NCBI RefSeq assembly: GCF_042445055.1
Contig: NZ_CP170339.1
Span: 1,674,001 to 1,738,000, forward strand
DNA from: Falsihalocynthiibacter sp042445055
GTDB taxonomy: Bacteria; Pseudomonadota; Alphaproteobacteria; Rhodobacterales; Rhodobacteraceae
DNA: 64,000 nucleotides
Direction of reading: 5' to 3'
How positions within the stretch are numbered: position 1 is the stretch's first letter; every line of letters begins with the position of its first letter. Shown one piece after another: positions 16,121 through 25,136 of the stretch. The translations under genes were made by a program, and so were the position numbers. Below the pieces are notes generated by a model that was given only the letters and a program-made list of their open reading frames with translations, did not search any database and had not been told where the DNA came from.

Positions 16121-17047
16121 TCAAAACTTGGGCTTTGCCAAGGGGTGATGATCAAGAACCAGAGCCTGTAGACGCTCTTCGAGGACGTGCGTATAGATTT
16201 CGGTGCTGGAAAGGTCGGCATGGCCAAGCAGCGTTTGAATAACCCGAAGGTCCGCACCATTCGCCAAGAGATGTGTCGCAAATGCGTGGCGCAATCGGTG
16301 GGGCGTCACCAAATCGGGGGCAACGCCTGCGGTCACGGCGATCTCTTTTATCAATAGATAGAACCGTGTACGTGTCATGTGGCCCTGTTTTGAATGCGAT
16401 GGAAACAGAAACGGCGAGAGGGGCGTTCCCTTTTCGCGCAGTGCGAGGTCCTGTTGTTTGTCACGATGCTCTAGCCACTCGGCAAGGGCCGCGCGCGCAG
16501 GATCCGAGAGTGGCACCATGCGCTCTTTGTTTCCTTTGCCGCGGATCAGCAACATACGCGGATCGCCCCGCGTCGCCGCAACCGGAAGGCCGACCAATTC
16601 GCTCACGCGCATCCCGCTGGCATAGAGCACTTCCATAAGGCAAGTGTTTCGCAAGCGGTCAGACGTGTTGCGCCCGTGGATTTTGGCCGCGTCGAGAAGC
16701 CGGCCTACGTCTTCTTGCGAGAGTGACTTGGGCAAGCGTTTGCTTCGGCCCGGACCACGGATTTGAAGCGCGGGATGGTCGGCGCGAAATCCTTCCTCAA
16801 ACGAGAAGCGATAAAAGCTCTTGATCGCCGAAAGCCTGCGCGCGCGTGTGGCGGTCGAGAAACCCTGTGCTTCGCAATGGACAAGGTAACCCTCAATCGT
16901 GGCGCGGGTGGCGGAATTCAACGTTTCTTTGTTGTTTGAGAGATAATCCGCATAATCTGTCAGGTCGCGACGATACCCAGCCTGTGTGTTCTCTGATGCA
17001 GCGCGTTCGGCGGCTTGGGCGGTTATGAAATCCTCGATCTCGCGCAT
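16121..17047 (-). CDS. xerD: Tyrosine recombinase XerD
   Basis: XerD with XerC resolves chromosome dimers at dif. From ATG 17047 it has 308 residues; a GTG three bases earlier overlaps the stop of the upstream gene. The SAM-like core-binding domain (residues 1-85, with NTQAGYRRDLTDYADYL) precedes the catalytic domain with Arg in LYASGMRVSELVGLP, HRLRHAFATHLLANGAD, LGHADLSSTEIYTHV, thus the full R-H-R-H-Y set. Position next to aroK-aroB is usual for xerD in this order, which favours XerD over XerC. There is no sign of a phage integrase context. Confidence 0.92.
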   Translation of the reverse strand: MREIEDFITAQAAERAASENTQAGYRRDLTDYADYLSNNKETLNSATRATIEGYLVHCEAQGFSTATRARRLSAIKSFYRFSFEEGFRADHPALQIRGPGRSKRLPKSLSQEDVGRLLDAAKIHGRNTSDRLRNTCLMEVLYASGMRVSELVGLPVAATRGDPRMLLIRGKGNKERMVPLSDPARAALAEWLEHRDKQQDLALREKGTPLSPFLFPSHSKQGHMTRTRFYLLIKEIAVTAGVAPDLVTPHRLRHAFATHLLANGADLRVIQTLLGHADLSSTEIYTHVLEERLQALVLDHHPLAKPKF

Positions 17048-17049
17048 CA

Positions 17050-18612
17050 CTAATCCCGCTCAAGCAGCATAAGTTCGAGCGAAGCGCGCCGCGCGACATC
17101 CTCTAGCCCAGCACTGCGAAGGATCGCAATTGCGCGGGTGACATCATGCAAATCACCCGTTGAACCTTCGGCAAAAAGCGTGATGGCCTTGAGGATCGCC
17201 GCACCATAATTGCCATTCTCGATGTCATTTGCATCAAGCGGGTCGGGCTCGGTGCGTGAAAAACCGTCATGAACCGCAATGGCGCGCTCATCGTTCCAGC
17301 CGTTTAATTCTGGTTGCCCCTTGGCCAAGCTGGTGAGAAACGCGGCCTCGTTGGTTGTGAACTTGTCTTCGGCCGATTGGGCGGCAAGTTCGTAATCCTC
17401 ACTAAGGAACGCGAGTTTTAGGGCAATATCTTTTGCTTCTCCCGTGAGGGGGTATTGCGCGATTTCCTCGGCATAATGATGCGCAAGGAATGGCTCCAAA
17501 TCAACGGATTGAAGCGCCTCCCAAGCTACCGGCAATGTTGCGGAAATCTGGGCCGGATCACCGGATTTTACGGCTTTGTCAAAGCGTTGCACTGCCTCGA
17601 CACGGTCCCAAACACCCCCAGAAGCGGAGGGCGGACGGTCGGTATAGAGCGCCAGCAAGACGTTATCAGAGACCGCGCCAGAATGGACAAGCTTCTCGGC
17701 GGCTTCGATGCGCGCGCGCCAGCCGTTGTTGACGGTCAGGTCGGTATGCGCATAGGCTCGTGGGAGGAGGGTGGTTGGTACAGGCTCTCCGACAGCATTG
17801 TAGAGGCGGAACATAAGTGGGCTTGGCCGCACGACCAGCGGAAGCGGACCGTCGTCCTCAAAATATTCGGGGTCTAGAAAACGCGCGAGAACCGCTTCCT
17901 CAATGTCATCCACATACCCCAAAGCGCGGCCCGTTTCGAAAATAAGAGCAGCGGCATTCCAGTCTCCGCCACGTGCCAAGCAAAACACCCGCGCCGTGAT
18001 TGTCGGGGCAAGGTCCGCTGCTTGGTTCAGCGTGTCACAGGCCGCGTTCTCGTTTTCCGTCAGAAGCGCAATATCAAAGCTGCGACTAAAGAGTGAGGGA
18101 GTGCGCACTGTTGCACGGTCCAGCAGCGCCGAAGCCTGCTCCAAAGCGCCAATATCGAGGAGTTTGTCGATACGCGCCTGAAATAGTTGCCCGTTTGCGG
18201 TTGCGTCCTTGGGTGGGTCAAGCTCGGCCAGAAGGAGCGACATTGTCAGGTCTTGAAGCGCAGGAAGCGTAATGACCGGCACCTGATTGAAAAGGCGCGC
18301 AAGTTCCTTGCTTGAGGTATTTCCCCACAAGTTTAGAGGAAAGCCCGAAACAGCACTCGGGATCAGGCCCACGGCATCCGCAGTCTGTTGATCCAGCGAG
18401 GTGGTTTCGATCGTCTCGGGGGAAGCTGATTTCGCGATGTCAGAATCAGGACCAGAGGAGGGGGAGCTTGGCGCAATAAACGTCCGCGAGAGCCAATCGA
18501 TAGCCGAAAGAGGCTCTGGTTCTTTTTGTTGGCTGAACGCAGCAACGGGCGCCGTCAAAACGCCCGCAAACAACGCGATCCCCAAAACGTCGTTGCGAAA
18601 CTTGTTATTCAC
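17050..18612 (-). CDS. Secreted protein of unknown function, helical-repeat-like
   Basis: I set the start at GTG 18612, which overlaps the stop of the 43-aa gene as GTGAATAA. This gives 520 residues with a signal-like N-terminus (IALFAGVLTAPVAAFS). The frame is open 23 codons further. The body is alpha-helical with TPR-like segments (GALEQASALLDRA, AACDTLNQAADLAP, NAAALIFETGRALGYVDD, about residues 180-260), and ends in LLERD. I recognise no catalytic motif. It lies between xerD and aroK, a place where Rhodobacterales carry a conserved uncharacterised gene as far as I recall. Coupling with the membrane peptide suggests a joint envelope role. Confidence 0.8.
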   Translation of the reverse strand: MNNKFRNDVLGIALFAGVLTAPVAAFSQQKEPEPLSAIDWLSRTFIAPSSPSSGPDSDIAKSASPETIETTSLDQQTADAVGLIPSAVSGFPLNLWGNTSSKELARLFNQVPVITLPALQDLTMSLLLAELDPPKDATANGQLFQARIDKLLDIGALEQASALLDRATVRTPSLFSRSFDIALLTENENAACDTLNQAADLAPTITARVFCLARGGDWNAAALIFETGRALGYVDDIEEAVLARFLDPEYFEDDGPLPLVVRPSPLMFRLYNAVGEPVPTTLLPRAYAHTDLTVNNGWRARIEAAEKLVHSGAVSDNVLLALYTDRPPSASGGVWDRVEAVQRFDKAVKSGDPAQISATLPVAWEALQSVDLEPFLAHHYAEEIAQYPLTGEAKDIALKLAFLSEDYELAAQSAEDKFTTNEAAFLTSLAKGQPELNGWNDERAIAVHDGFSRTEPDPLDANDIENGNYGAAILKAITLFAEGSTGDLHDVTRAIAILRSAGLEDVARRASLELMLLERD

Positions 18613-18736
18613 TGAGCGGCACCGGTATTCGGATTTCCTGCTGGTCCGGGCTAAGATCACCGATATACCCAAACGCAACAACTGCTACGAATGCGATAAC
18701 CAACAAAATCAGCAGTAATTTGAATATACGCCCCAT
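18605..18736 (-). CDS. 43-residue single-span membrane protein
   Basis: This is 43 residues, MGRIFKLLLILLVIAFVAVV, then AFGYIGDLSPDQQ and a short tail. One hydrophobic segment (about 5-24) is followed by a polar tail, so it is either a membrane anchor or an uncleaved signal. Its TAA (18605-18607) lies inside the start region of the downstream secreted-protein gene (GTG at 18612), an 8-base overlap typical of coupled translation. The upstream ATG of the same frame (18799) would add 21 polar residues unlike the rest. The gene is divergent from aroK. Conservation could not be tested here. Confidence 0.7.
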   Translation of the reverse strand: MGRIFKLLLILLVIAFVAVVAFGYIGDLSPDQQEIRIPVPLSE

Positions 18737-18894
18737 GTTTTGCCTTTCTTCTGCCTCTTGGTATGAACTGTGCCACGAGTCACGCAGCACGCGCGGCAAT
18801 TTTTTGCCTGATTATGGTAATTATATATGGCCTTTTGCACAAGATCACGCCATTCAGGAAAAGAAATGTAATAATAAGCGGATGGCGGCCAGTT

Positions 18895-19443
18895 TTGAGC
18901 TATAGTTTGCAAAAAACCATCGTTCTGGTCGGAATGATGGGGGCTGGGAAAACAGCGGTTGGAAAATCTCTTGCTGCGATCTTAAACGTTCCCTTTCTGG
19001 ATAGCGATGAGGAGATCGTCAAAGCGGCGAATATGTCTATCGCTGAAATTTTCGAGCGTGACGGAGAGGCCTTTTTTCGTCAGCGTGAAACCGAAGTGAT
19101 TACACGTTTGCTCAAAGAAGAGCGCGGGATTCTCTCGACAGGCGGCGGTGCTTTTCTAAGCGAGAGAAATCGCAAAATAATCGCCGAGACGGGGTATTCG
19201 CTTTGGTTGCAGGCGGATCTTGACCTGCTTTGGTCTCGTGTGCGGCACAAGAATACGCGTCCGCTTTTGCAAACTGACAATCCTTATGAGACGCTCAAGT
19301 CCATCTACAAGGCCCGCGTTCCTGCCTATGAGAAAGCGCGCGGGTGCGTTTCGGGGCATCCCGATTACTCTATCGAGGATATGCGCGACGCTGTGTTGGA
19401 AAAGCTGCTGTCCGAGCCAGATTTGATAAAGGTTACCGAATGA
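18895..19443 (+). CDS. aroK: Shikimate kinase
   Basis: AroK phosphorylates shikimate at O3 in aromatic amino-acid synthesis. Motifs are complete: P-loop GMMGAGKTAVGKSL, DSDEEI (shikimate binding), FFRQRETEV, GILSTGGGAFL, and the adenine region near the end. The start is unclear: no ATG lies in frame close to the domain. TTG 18895 has GGCGG upstream and gives 182 residues; TTG 18907 and distant ATGs (18817, 18763) are alternatives, the latter adding an odd hydrophobic stretch. Its TGA overlaps the aroB ATG as ATGA, so kinase and dehydroquinate synthase are cotranslated. Confidence 0.9.
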   Translation: MSYSLQKTIVLVGMMGAGKTAVGKSLAAILNVPFLDSDEEIVKAANMSIAEIFERDGEAFFRQRETEVITRLLKEERGILSTGGGAFLSERNRKIIAETGYSLWLQADLDLLWSRVRHKNTRPLLQTDNPYETLKSIYKARVPAYEKARGCVSGHPDYSIEDMRDAVLEKLLSEPDLIKVTE

Positions 19444-20555
19444 CTTCTGTTGAAACCGTCCCCGTTTCCCTCGGTGAACGCTCCTATGACATAAAAATAG
19501 GCGAGGGTTTACTGGCGCAATCGGGCGCATTGATAGCCCCGATGCTGCGCCGCCCGAACGTTGCGATTTTGACTGATGAGAATGTTGCGGCCGTGCATCT
19601 TGCCTCGTTGCAGGCAGGTTTGTCAGAGGCTGGCGTTACTTCAACAGCGCTGGCGCTTCCTGCGGGGGAGTCAACAAAATCATGGCCGCATTTCAGCCGC
19701 GCGGTCGAATGGCTTCTTGACGCGAAAGTCGAACGCAACGATGTTGTGATCGCGCTTGGCGGCGGCGTTATCGGTGATTTGGCGGGCTTTGCGGCGGCGG
19801 TGCTGCGCAGGGGCGTGCGCTTTGTACAAATCCCGACGTCGCTCTTGGCACAGGTTGATAGCTCCGTTGGCGGCAAAACGGGCATTAACGCGCCACAGGG
19901 CAAGAACCTGATCGGCGCGTTCCATCAACCTTCACTGGTACTCGCAGATATTGATGTGCTGGACAGCCTCGCTCCGCGCGATTTTCTTTCGGGTTATGGC
20001 GAGGTCGTGAAGTATGGTTTGCTTGGCGATGCGAACTTCTTTGAGTGGCTCGAAAAAAACGCACCAGAGATGGCTGCGGGAGACAAAACCAAGCGCGCAT
20101 ATGCCGTCAAACGCTCGTGTGAGATGAAGGCCGAAATCGTGGCGCGCGATGAAACTGAGCAGGGGGATCGCGCCTTGCTCAATCTTGGCCATACGTTCTG
20201 TCATGCGCTTGAAAACGCGACGGGCTATTCTGATCGATTGCTCCACGGCGAGGGTGTTGCGATCGGCTGTGCGCTGGCGCTGGAAACCTCGGCGCGCCTC
20301 GGGCTTTGCTCACAAGAAGACCCAAGCCGTTTGCGCGCGCACCTGCGAGAAATGGGCATGAAAGCCGACATAGCCGAAATCGAAGGCCCGCTTCCTGATG
20401 CTGAGGGTCTTCTCGCGTTGATGGGCCAAGATAAGAAAGTCGTGGACGGCCAAATCAAGTTCATTCTGACCCATGGAATCGGCCTAGCGTTTGTGTCACC
20501 CAAGACTGATACAGACGTGGTGCTCGGCGTGCTGCGCGACGCGCTGGCGAAGTAG
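19440..20555 (+). CDS. aroB: 3-dehydroquinate synthase
   Basis: AroB converts DAHP to 3-dehydroquinate using NAD and a metal. The start ATG 19440 overlaps the aroK stop, giving 371 residues, normal length. Visible motifs are PAGESTKS, GGGVIGDLAGFAAAVLRRGV (NAD), VDSSVGGKTGINAPQGKNL, YGEVVKYG, and LNLGHTFCHALE with metal ligands together with LLHGEGVAIG. It is in an operon with aroK. About 60 bases on lies a hairpin used by the convergent ssb. Confidence 0.97.
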   Translation: MTSVETVPVSLGERSYDIKIGEGLLAQSGALIAPMLRRPNVAILTDENVAAVHLASLQAGLSEAGVTSTALALPAGESTKSWPHFSRAVEWLLDAKVERNDVVIALGGGVIGDLAGFAAAVLRRGVRFVQIPTSLLAQVDSSVGGKTGINAPQGKNLIGAFHQPSLVLADIDVLDSLAPRDFLSGYGEVVKYGLLGDANFFEWLEKNAPEMAAGDKTKRAYAVKRSCEMKAEIVARDETEQGDRALLNLGHTFCHALENATGYSDRLLHGEGVAIGCALALETSARLGLCSQEDPSRLRAHLREMGMKADIAEIEGPLPDAEGLLALMGQDKKVVDGQIKFILTHGIGLAFVSPKTDTDVVLGVLRDALAK

Positions 20556-20557
20556 CA

Positions 20558-20592
20558 CAAAAAGAAAAAGCCGCCCCGAATTGGGACGGCTT
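20558..20592 (-). terminator. Terminator of ssb (shared convergent hairpin)
   Basis: AAGCCG-C-CCC (20568-20577), loop GAATT and GGG-A-CGGCTT (20583-20592) pair over nine positions with one mismatch. On the minus strand the hairpin is followed by TTTTTCTTTTT, an excellent terminator for ssb. On the plus strand it may also end aroB. Confidence 0.85.
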
Positions 20593-20615
20593 GAAATCTG
20601 CAAATATTGTTCGGA

Positions 20616-21113
20616 CTAGAACGGGATTTCGTCGTCGATATCGTTGTGTCCGCCTTGATTTCCGCCACCTTGGTTGCTGCCGCCCCCAAAATCGCCGCCG
20701 CCAGAGCTGTAGCCGCCGGATTGGTCGTTGCTATATCCGCCGCCGCCGCTGCCGCCCTCGTTCCGTCCGTCGAGCATGGTCAGAACGCCGTTGAAGCCTT
20801 GCAAAACAACTTCGGTTGAATAGCGGTCAGAGCCATCCTGCGCCTGATACTTGCGTGTTTGAAGTTGTCCTTCGATATAAACTTTGGACCCTTTGCGAAG
20901 GTACTGCTCGGCTATGCGTACCAGACCTTCTTGGAAAATCGCAACGCTGTGCCACTCGGTTTTCTCGCGGCGCTCGCCTGTGTTGCGGTCCTTCCATGTT
21001 TCGCTGGTAGCAATGCGAAGGTTGCACACTTTGCCGCCATTTTGGAAATTACGCACCTCTGGATCACGGCCCAAATTGCCGATGAGAATGACTTTGTTGA
21101 CCGATCCAGCCAT
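20616..21113 (-). CDS. ssb: Single-stranded DNA-binding protein
   Basis: SSB coats single-stranded DNA in replication and repair. The start ATG 21113 (MAGSVNKVILIGNLGRDPEV) gives 165 residues; upstream codons are not family-like. The OB fold covers about residues 1-112 (RIATSETWKDRNTGERREKTEWH, GSKVYIEGQLQTRKYQ). A Gly-rich linker with SGG and GGN repeats follows, and the C-terminal acidic tip ends DIDDEIPF, the site that recruits RecG, RecO and other partners. Length is normal. No SOS box was seen upstream. Confidence 0.97.
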   Translation of the reverse strand: MAGSVNKVILIGNLGRDPEVRNFQNGGKVCNLRIATSETWKDRNTGERREKTEWHSVAIFQEGLVRIAEQYLRKGSKVYIEGQLQTRKYQAQDGSDRYSTEVVLQGFNGVLTMLDGRNEGGSGGGGYSNDQSGGYSSGGGDFGGGSNQGGGNQGGHNDIDDEIPF

Positions 21114-21217
21114 GGCAGGACTCCCTTTTCGATTCTGTTCAGTTAAAGCGCAGGTTACACCACCCCGACGCCCGAACAACAAGTCAAATTCCTCTCCTTG
21201 CGCATTCTGCTTGGAAA

Positions 21218-21856
21218 ATGACGGAAATTTGGCTATATTCTCCTGGGGAAATCGAGCGGGATGGAACTTTGTTTAAGAAAATTATTTGCATTCTGGCATT
21301 TATGACCATTTCTGCGACCGCAGGCGCTGCCTTTGCGGATGGCGCAGTTTTGGGCACAAAGTCCAAGAAATCCCTCTTTGCCTCTCAACTTCGCATACTG
21401 GATACGCGCGCTGCGATGCAATATCGCGACTCTGATCGTCTCAAGCCACAGCGCAAGGCGGAGGCAGTTTTGCCCTATCGCGGGAACTACAAGGGCGAGT
21501 ATCTGGCCCACGCCAAAGACGCGGCGCGGCGCCACAATATTCCGGAAGATTTGTTCTTGAGATTGGTCCAGCAGGAATCCGGCTGGAACATCCACGCAAA
21601 ATCCCACAAGGGCGCGACGGGACTTGCGCAACTTATGCCCGGAACGGCACGCGCGCTTGGGGTTGATATTCTTGATCCAATCAAGAACCTTGAGGGTGGT
21701 GCGCGCTATCTCAGGATTCAGTACAACCGTTTTGGCTCGTGGCGATTGGCACTTGCGGCTTATAATGCTGGGCCAGAAGCCGTACAAAAATACAACGGCA
21801 TCCCCCCGTACAAAGAGACCACGAACTACGTAAAAGTTATTCTCGGCTCTAGCTAA
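21218..21856 (+). CDS. Exported lytic transglycosylase (SLT domain)
   Basis: The product cleaves the MurNAc-GlcNAc bond of peptidoglycan. The C-terminal half has the SLT goose-lysozyme-like domain with catalytic Glu in VQQESGWNIHAKSHKGATGLAQLMPGTA, then NLEGGARYL and LALAAYNAGPEAVQKYNG. From ATG 21218 it has 212 residues, but TTG 21269 would leave FKKIICILAFMTISATAGAAFA as a tidy signal peptide, so the true start may be there. The enzyme is periplasmic. It diverges from ssb, and its stop lies 1 base from the stop of the convergent ABC gene. Confidence 0.88.
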   Translation: MTEIWLYSPGEIERDGTLFKKIICILAFMTISATAGAAFADGAVLGTKSKKSLFASQLRILDTRAAMQYRDSDRLKPQRKAEAVLPYRGNYKGEYLAHAKDAARRHNIPEDLFLRLVQQESGWNIHAKSHKGATGLAQLMPGTARALGVDILDPIKNLEGGARYLRIQYNRFGSWRLALAAYNAGPEAVQKYNGIPPYKETTNYVKVILGSS

Positions 21857-21857
21857 T

Positions 21858-23933
21858 CTACCCAGATGTTTTGATTACAGGTGTCATCGTGGCCAGAATA
21901 TCGGCCGAGAGGTGGCACTTGATGCGATGCCCGTCGGCGATGTCCACATCTGGCGGTACTTCCTGATCACAGAGGTTGTTGGGGACGTGCTGTTTCCATT
22001 GGCAACGTGTCTGAAACGGGCATCCAGTGGGCGGATTGATTGCCGAAGGGATGTCGCCCTCAAGCACGATCTGCTCTCTCTCAACTGATGTGTCGGCAAT
22101 CGGAACCGCCGATAGCAGGGCCTCGGTATAGGGGTGATAGGGGGGCTGAAATACCTGATCGGTGGTGCCCATTTCGACGACGTAGCCCAGATACATCACC
22201 ATCACGCGGTCGCTTAGATACCGCACAATCGAGAGGTCGTGGCTGATGAACAAGAGTGTAGTTTTGTGTTTGCGCTGAAGGTCCATGAGCAAGTCGGTTA
22301 CCGCCGCCTGAACACTCACATCAAGTGCCGACACCGGTTCGTCCGCAATCACGACCCGCGCATCACCCGCAAAGGCGCGGGCAATTCCGACGCGCTGTTT
22401 CTGACCACCCGAGAGCTGCCTAGGCATTCGATCCGCAAATTCGCGCGGGAGTTTTACCAAATCCAGCAGTTCCAGCATCCGTTGCTCGCGCTCGGCGTCA
22501 TTCTTGCCGATTTGAAACACCTCAAGTGCGCGAATGATCTGGCGACCAATCGTCATCGAGGGGTTGAGTGTATCAAAGGGGTTCTGGAACACCATCTGCA
22601 GGCTTGAAATCTGCTCGGATGTGCGGTGGTCGATCGGGGTGGATTGGATTTCGTTGCCAAGTAGAACCGCGCGGCCATCGGTTGCTTCCTCGAGGCCCAT
22701 AAGAACCTTCGCAAGGGTGGATTTCCCACAGCCACTTTCCCCGACAATGGCAAGTGTTTCGCCCTCAAACGCTTCAAAACTGAGGGATTCATTGGCCTTG
22801 ACCAAACGCGTCTGGCCGCCAAAATTGGACGATGAGACCTCGTAGTATTTCTTGAGATTGTCGACCTTTAGAACAAGCTTTCCGCTCGCTTCCTGATTGG
22901 TTTCGGGGCCTCCCTCGGGGATTGCATCCCAGTCGATTGCATCGAACCTGAGGCAGCGGCTGGCATGACGGTCGTTGCCCGCGATCTTGCGCATGGGAAT
23001 CGTGGAGCCATCACAGCGCCCTGCCTGAAAGTAGTCACAGCGTGGCCCAAAGTTACATCCGTCAGGGCGTTCATGTGGTAGCGGGAAGTTACCGGGGATT
23101 GCAACGAGCGGGCGGTCGTTTTTATCTGCTCCGGGGAGGGGGATAGAACGGAAAAGCGCCTGTGTATACGGGTGGCGCATATCGTCGAAGACGTCCTCAA
23201 TAGAGCCTGTTTCAACGGCTTCGCCCGAATACATCACACAAAGACGATCGCAGGTCTCAAGCACCAAACCGAGGTTGTGCGAGATGAACAACATCGACGT
23301 ACCGTATTTCTTGCCAAGCCCCTTCACCAGTTCGACAATTCCCGCTTCGACGGTCACATCGAGCGCGGTGGTTGGTTCGTCCAGAATAAGCAGGCTCGGC
23401 TTGCTCATCAGGGCCATCGCGATCACGATCCGCTGTTGCTGACCACCTGACAGTTGGTGCGGATAACTACGCATTATGCGTTTGGGATCAGGGAGTTGGA
23501 CATCCTCTATAACCTGCAGGGCAAGTTCGCGAGCCTCTTTCTTGGAGGCGTTCCCGTGGATGAGCGGAACCTCCATAAGTTGCGCGCCGATCTTCATAGC
23601 AGGGTTCAGGCTGGCCATCGGCTCTTGGTAGATCATCGCGATTTCAGAGCCACGCAGATCGCGCAATTCCTCGTCGTTTAGCTCGGCAAGGTCACGTCCC
23701 TTAAATCGGATAGTTCCGCCCGTCACGCGGCCATTTACGCCGAGATCCTGCATCACGCCCAGCGCGACCGTGGATTTGCCACAGCCGCTCTCGCCCACAA
23801 GGCCCATGGCTTCGCCTGGCATGACGGTACAGGAAAAGTCCATTACCGCAGGGATTTCGCGCTCGCGGGTAAAGAAGCTGATCGACAGTTGGTCAATCTC
23901 AAGGATCGGTCCTGTGTAGGATGTATCATTCAT
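21858..23933 (-). CDS. Oligopeptide/dipeptide-type ABC transporter, two ATPases fused
   Basis: The 691-residue protein joins the two ATP-binding proteins of a Dpp/Opp importer in one chain. The first half has Walker A GESGCGKST (about 52), signature LSGGQQQR, Walker B LLILDEPTTALDV and a cysteine-containing tail (CNFGPRCDYFQAGRC). The second half repeats GESGCGKST, LSGGQKQR, VVIADEPVSALDV and ends with CPFQTRCQWKQH. The Cys-rich ends are typical of the oligopeptide ABC C-terminal domain. It is the last gene of the operon after the binding protein and two permeases, with 3-base gaps. The substrate could be peptides, opines or nickel; the sequence does not say. Confidence 0.93.
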   Translation of the reverse strand: MNDTSYTGPILEIDQLSISFFTREREIPAVMDFSCTVMPGEAMGLVGESGCGKSTVALGVMQDLGVNGRVTGGTIRFKGRDLAELNDEELRDLRGSEIAMIYQEPMASLNPAMKIGAQLMEVPLIHGNASKKEARELALQVIEDVQLPDPKRIMRSYPHQLSGGQQQRIVIAMALMSKPSLLILDEPTTALDVTVEAGIVELVKGLGKKYGTSMLFISHNLGLVLETCDRLCVMYSGEAVETGSIEDVFDDMRHPYTQALFRSIPLPGADKNDRPLVAIPGNFPLPHERPDGCNFGPRCDYFQAGRCDGSTIPMRKIAGNDRHASRCLRFDAIDWDAIPEGGPETNQEASGKLVLKVDNLKKYYEVSSSNFGGQTRLVKANESLSFEAFEGETLAIVGESGCGKSTLAKVLMGLEEATDGRAVLLGNEIQSTPIDHRTSEQISSLQMVFQNPFDTLNPSMTIGRQIIRALEVFQIGKNDAEREQRMLELLDLVKLPREFADRMPRQLSGGQKQRVGIARAFAGDARVVIADEPVSALDVSVQAAVTDLLMDLQRKHKTTLLFISHDLSIVRYLSDRVMVMYLGYVVEMGTTDQVFQPPYHPYTEALLSAVPIADTSVEREQIVLEGDIPSAINPPTGCPFQTRCQWKQHVPNNLCDQEVPPDVDIADGHRIKCHLSADILATMTPVIKTSG

Positions 23934-23936
23934 GGT

Positions 23937-25133
23937 CTAATCCTTAAGGCTTTCTTCGCGCAGGCCATCCGCCAACAGGTTCATCCCCAAGACAAGGCTC
24001 ATAAGGGCAAATGCGGGCGCAAGAGCCGCATGTGGATACCGCGTAAGTAAGCGCCGCCCGTCGTTAATGGTTGATCCCCAGTCTGGGCTTTCTGGCTCAA
24101 GTCCAAGACCGAAAAAGCCCAATGTTCCTAATAGGATCGTCGTGTACCCGATCCGCAGGCAAAAATCGACGATCAGCGGGCCACGGGCATTCGGTAGGAT
24201 TTCCCAGAGCATGATATACCACGGCCCTTCTCCTCGCGTTTGCGCCGCGGCGACGTAATCGCGGGTTTTGATATCAAGCACTAAGCCGCGCACAATCCGA
24301 AATACCGTCGGGGCGTTCACGAATACGACGGCGACGAAAACGATCAGCGTGTTTCCCAGTAACGAGAAGAAATCAATCGCACGTGGCATGAAATCAAGTT
24401 TACTGCCCGGTTGGCTTAGAACCGAAAGATAGGCCCAGCCACCAAAGAGAAGCACCAATCCAATATAGAGCGTGCGTTTGCTGGGGTCCGTCGCCAGCCG
24501 TAAATTGAGCATAACAACGGCAAACACCAGTGGAAACAGGAACAGAACCGCCGCGAGATAGCTTGGAAGGCCCGTTTCGACAATCTCGGGTGTCACGAGG
24601 AGGTAGAACAGCAAGATCACCGGAAACGCCAGAACAAGGTTCGCAGCGAAGGACAAGCCAGTATCAAGTTTGCCACCGAAATACCCCGCAGGAAGGCCAA
24701 GCGTAATTCCAACCATAAAGGCGAATATCGTCGCCAGCGGAACGATCTTGAGAACCTCCCAACTTCCGACAACCATGCGAGAGAACACGTCACGCGCAAG
24801 GTTATCTCCGCCAAGCAGGAAGTAACGATAGCCTTCTTCCCCATCGGGTAGTGGCGTTCCGGGTACTTTGTTTTTCATACCCGAATACTGTTCGAGCGGC
24901 GGATGCGTAACGATCATGTCTAGCGCGCCGAATATGGCCGTAAACACCCAGAACATAACCAGCAGAAAGCCGATCATTCCGGCGGTGCTATCAAACATTT
25001 TGCCATAGAGGCCAAGGCGCCGTTTGAACTGGATCGATACCGCGAAAACCACCACGAGCGCGATCCAAACGGGTGTGAATTGAAGGATGATACGAAGGGC
25101 AATCGCGCCCCAACCAAGTGTTTCCATGTCCAT
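23937..25133 (-). CDS. ABC transporter permease (DppC/OppC-like)
   Basis: This is a 398-residue inner-membrane permease of the BPD type with an N-terminal OppC extension (KRRLGLYGKMFDSTAGMIGFLLVMFWVFTAIFG). It has about seven membrane segments; the family EAA loop is in DYVAAAQTRGEGPWYIMLWEILPN near residue 300. It is longer than a usual DppC (about 300) because of extra central segments (LFLFPLVFAVVMLNL and an adjoining hydrophobic stretch). It pairs with the DppB-like permease directly upstream and is followed after 3 bases by the ATPase gene. Confidence 0.92.
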   Translation of the reverse strand: MDMETLGWGAIALRIILQFTPVWIALVVVFAVSIQFKRRLGLYGKMFDSTAGMIGFLLVMFWVFTAIFGALDMIVTHPPLEQYSGMKNKVPGTPLPDGEEGYRYFLLGGDNLARDVFSRMVVGSWEVLKIVPLATIFAFMVGITLGLPAGYFGGKLDTGLSFAANLVLAFPVILLFYLLVTPEIVETGLPSYLAAVLFLFPLVFAVVMLNLRLATDPSKRTLYIGLVLLFGGWAYLSVLSQPGSKLDFMPRAIDFFSLLGNTLIVFVAVVFVNAPTVFRIVRGLVLDIKTRDYVAAAQTRGEGPWYIMLWEILPNARGPLIVDFCLRIGYTTILLGTLGFFGLGLEPESPDWGSTINDGRRLLTRYPHAALAPAFALMSLVLGMNLLADGLREESLKD

Positions 25134-25136
25134 CCC

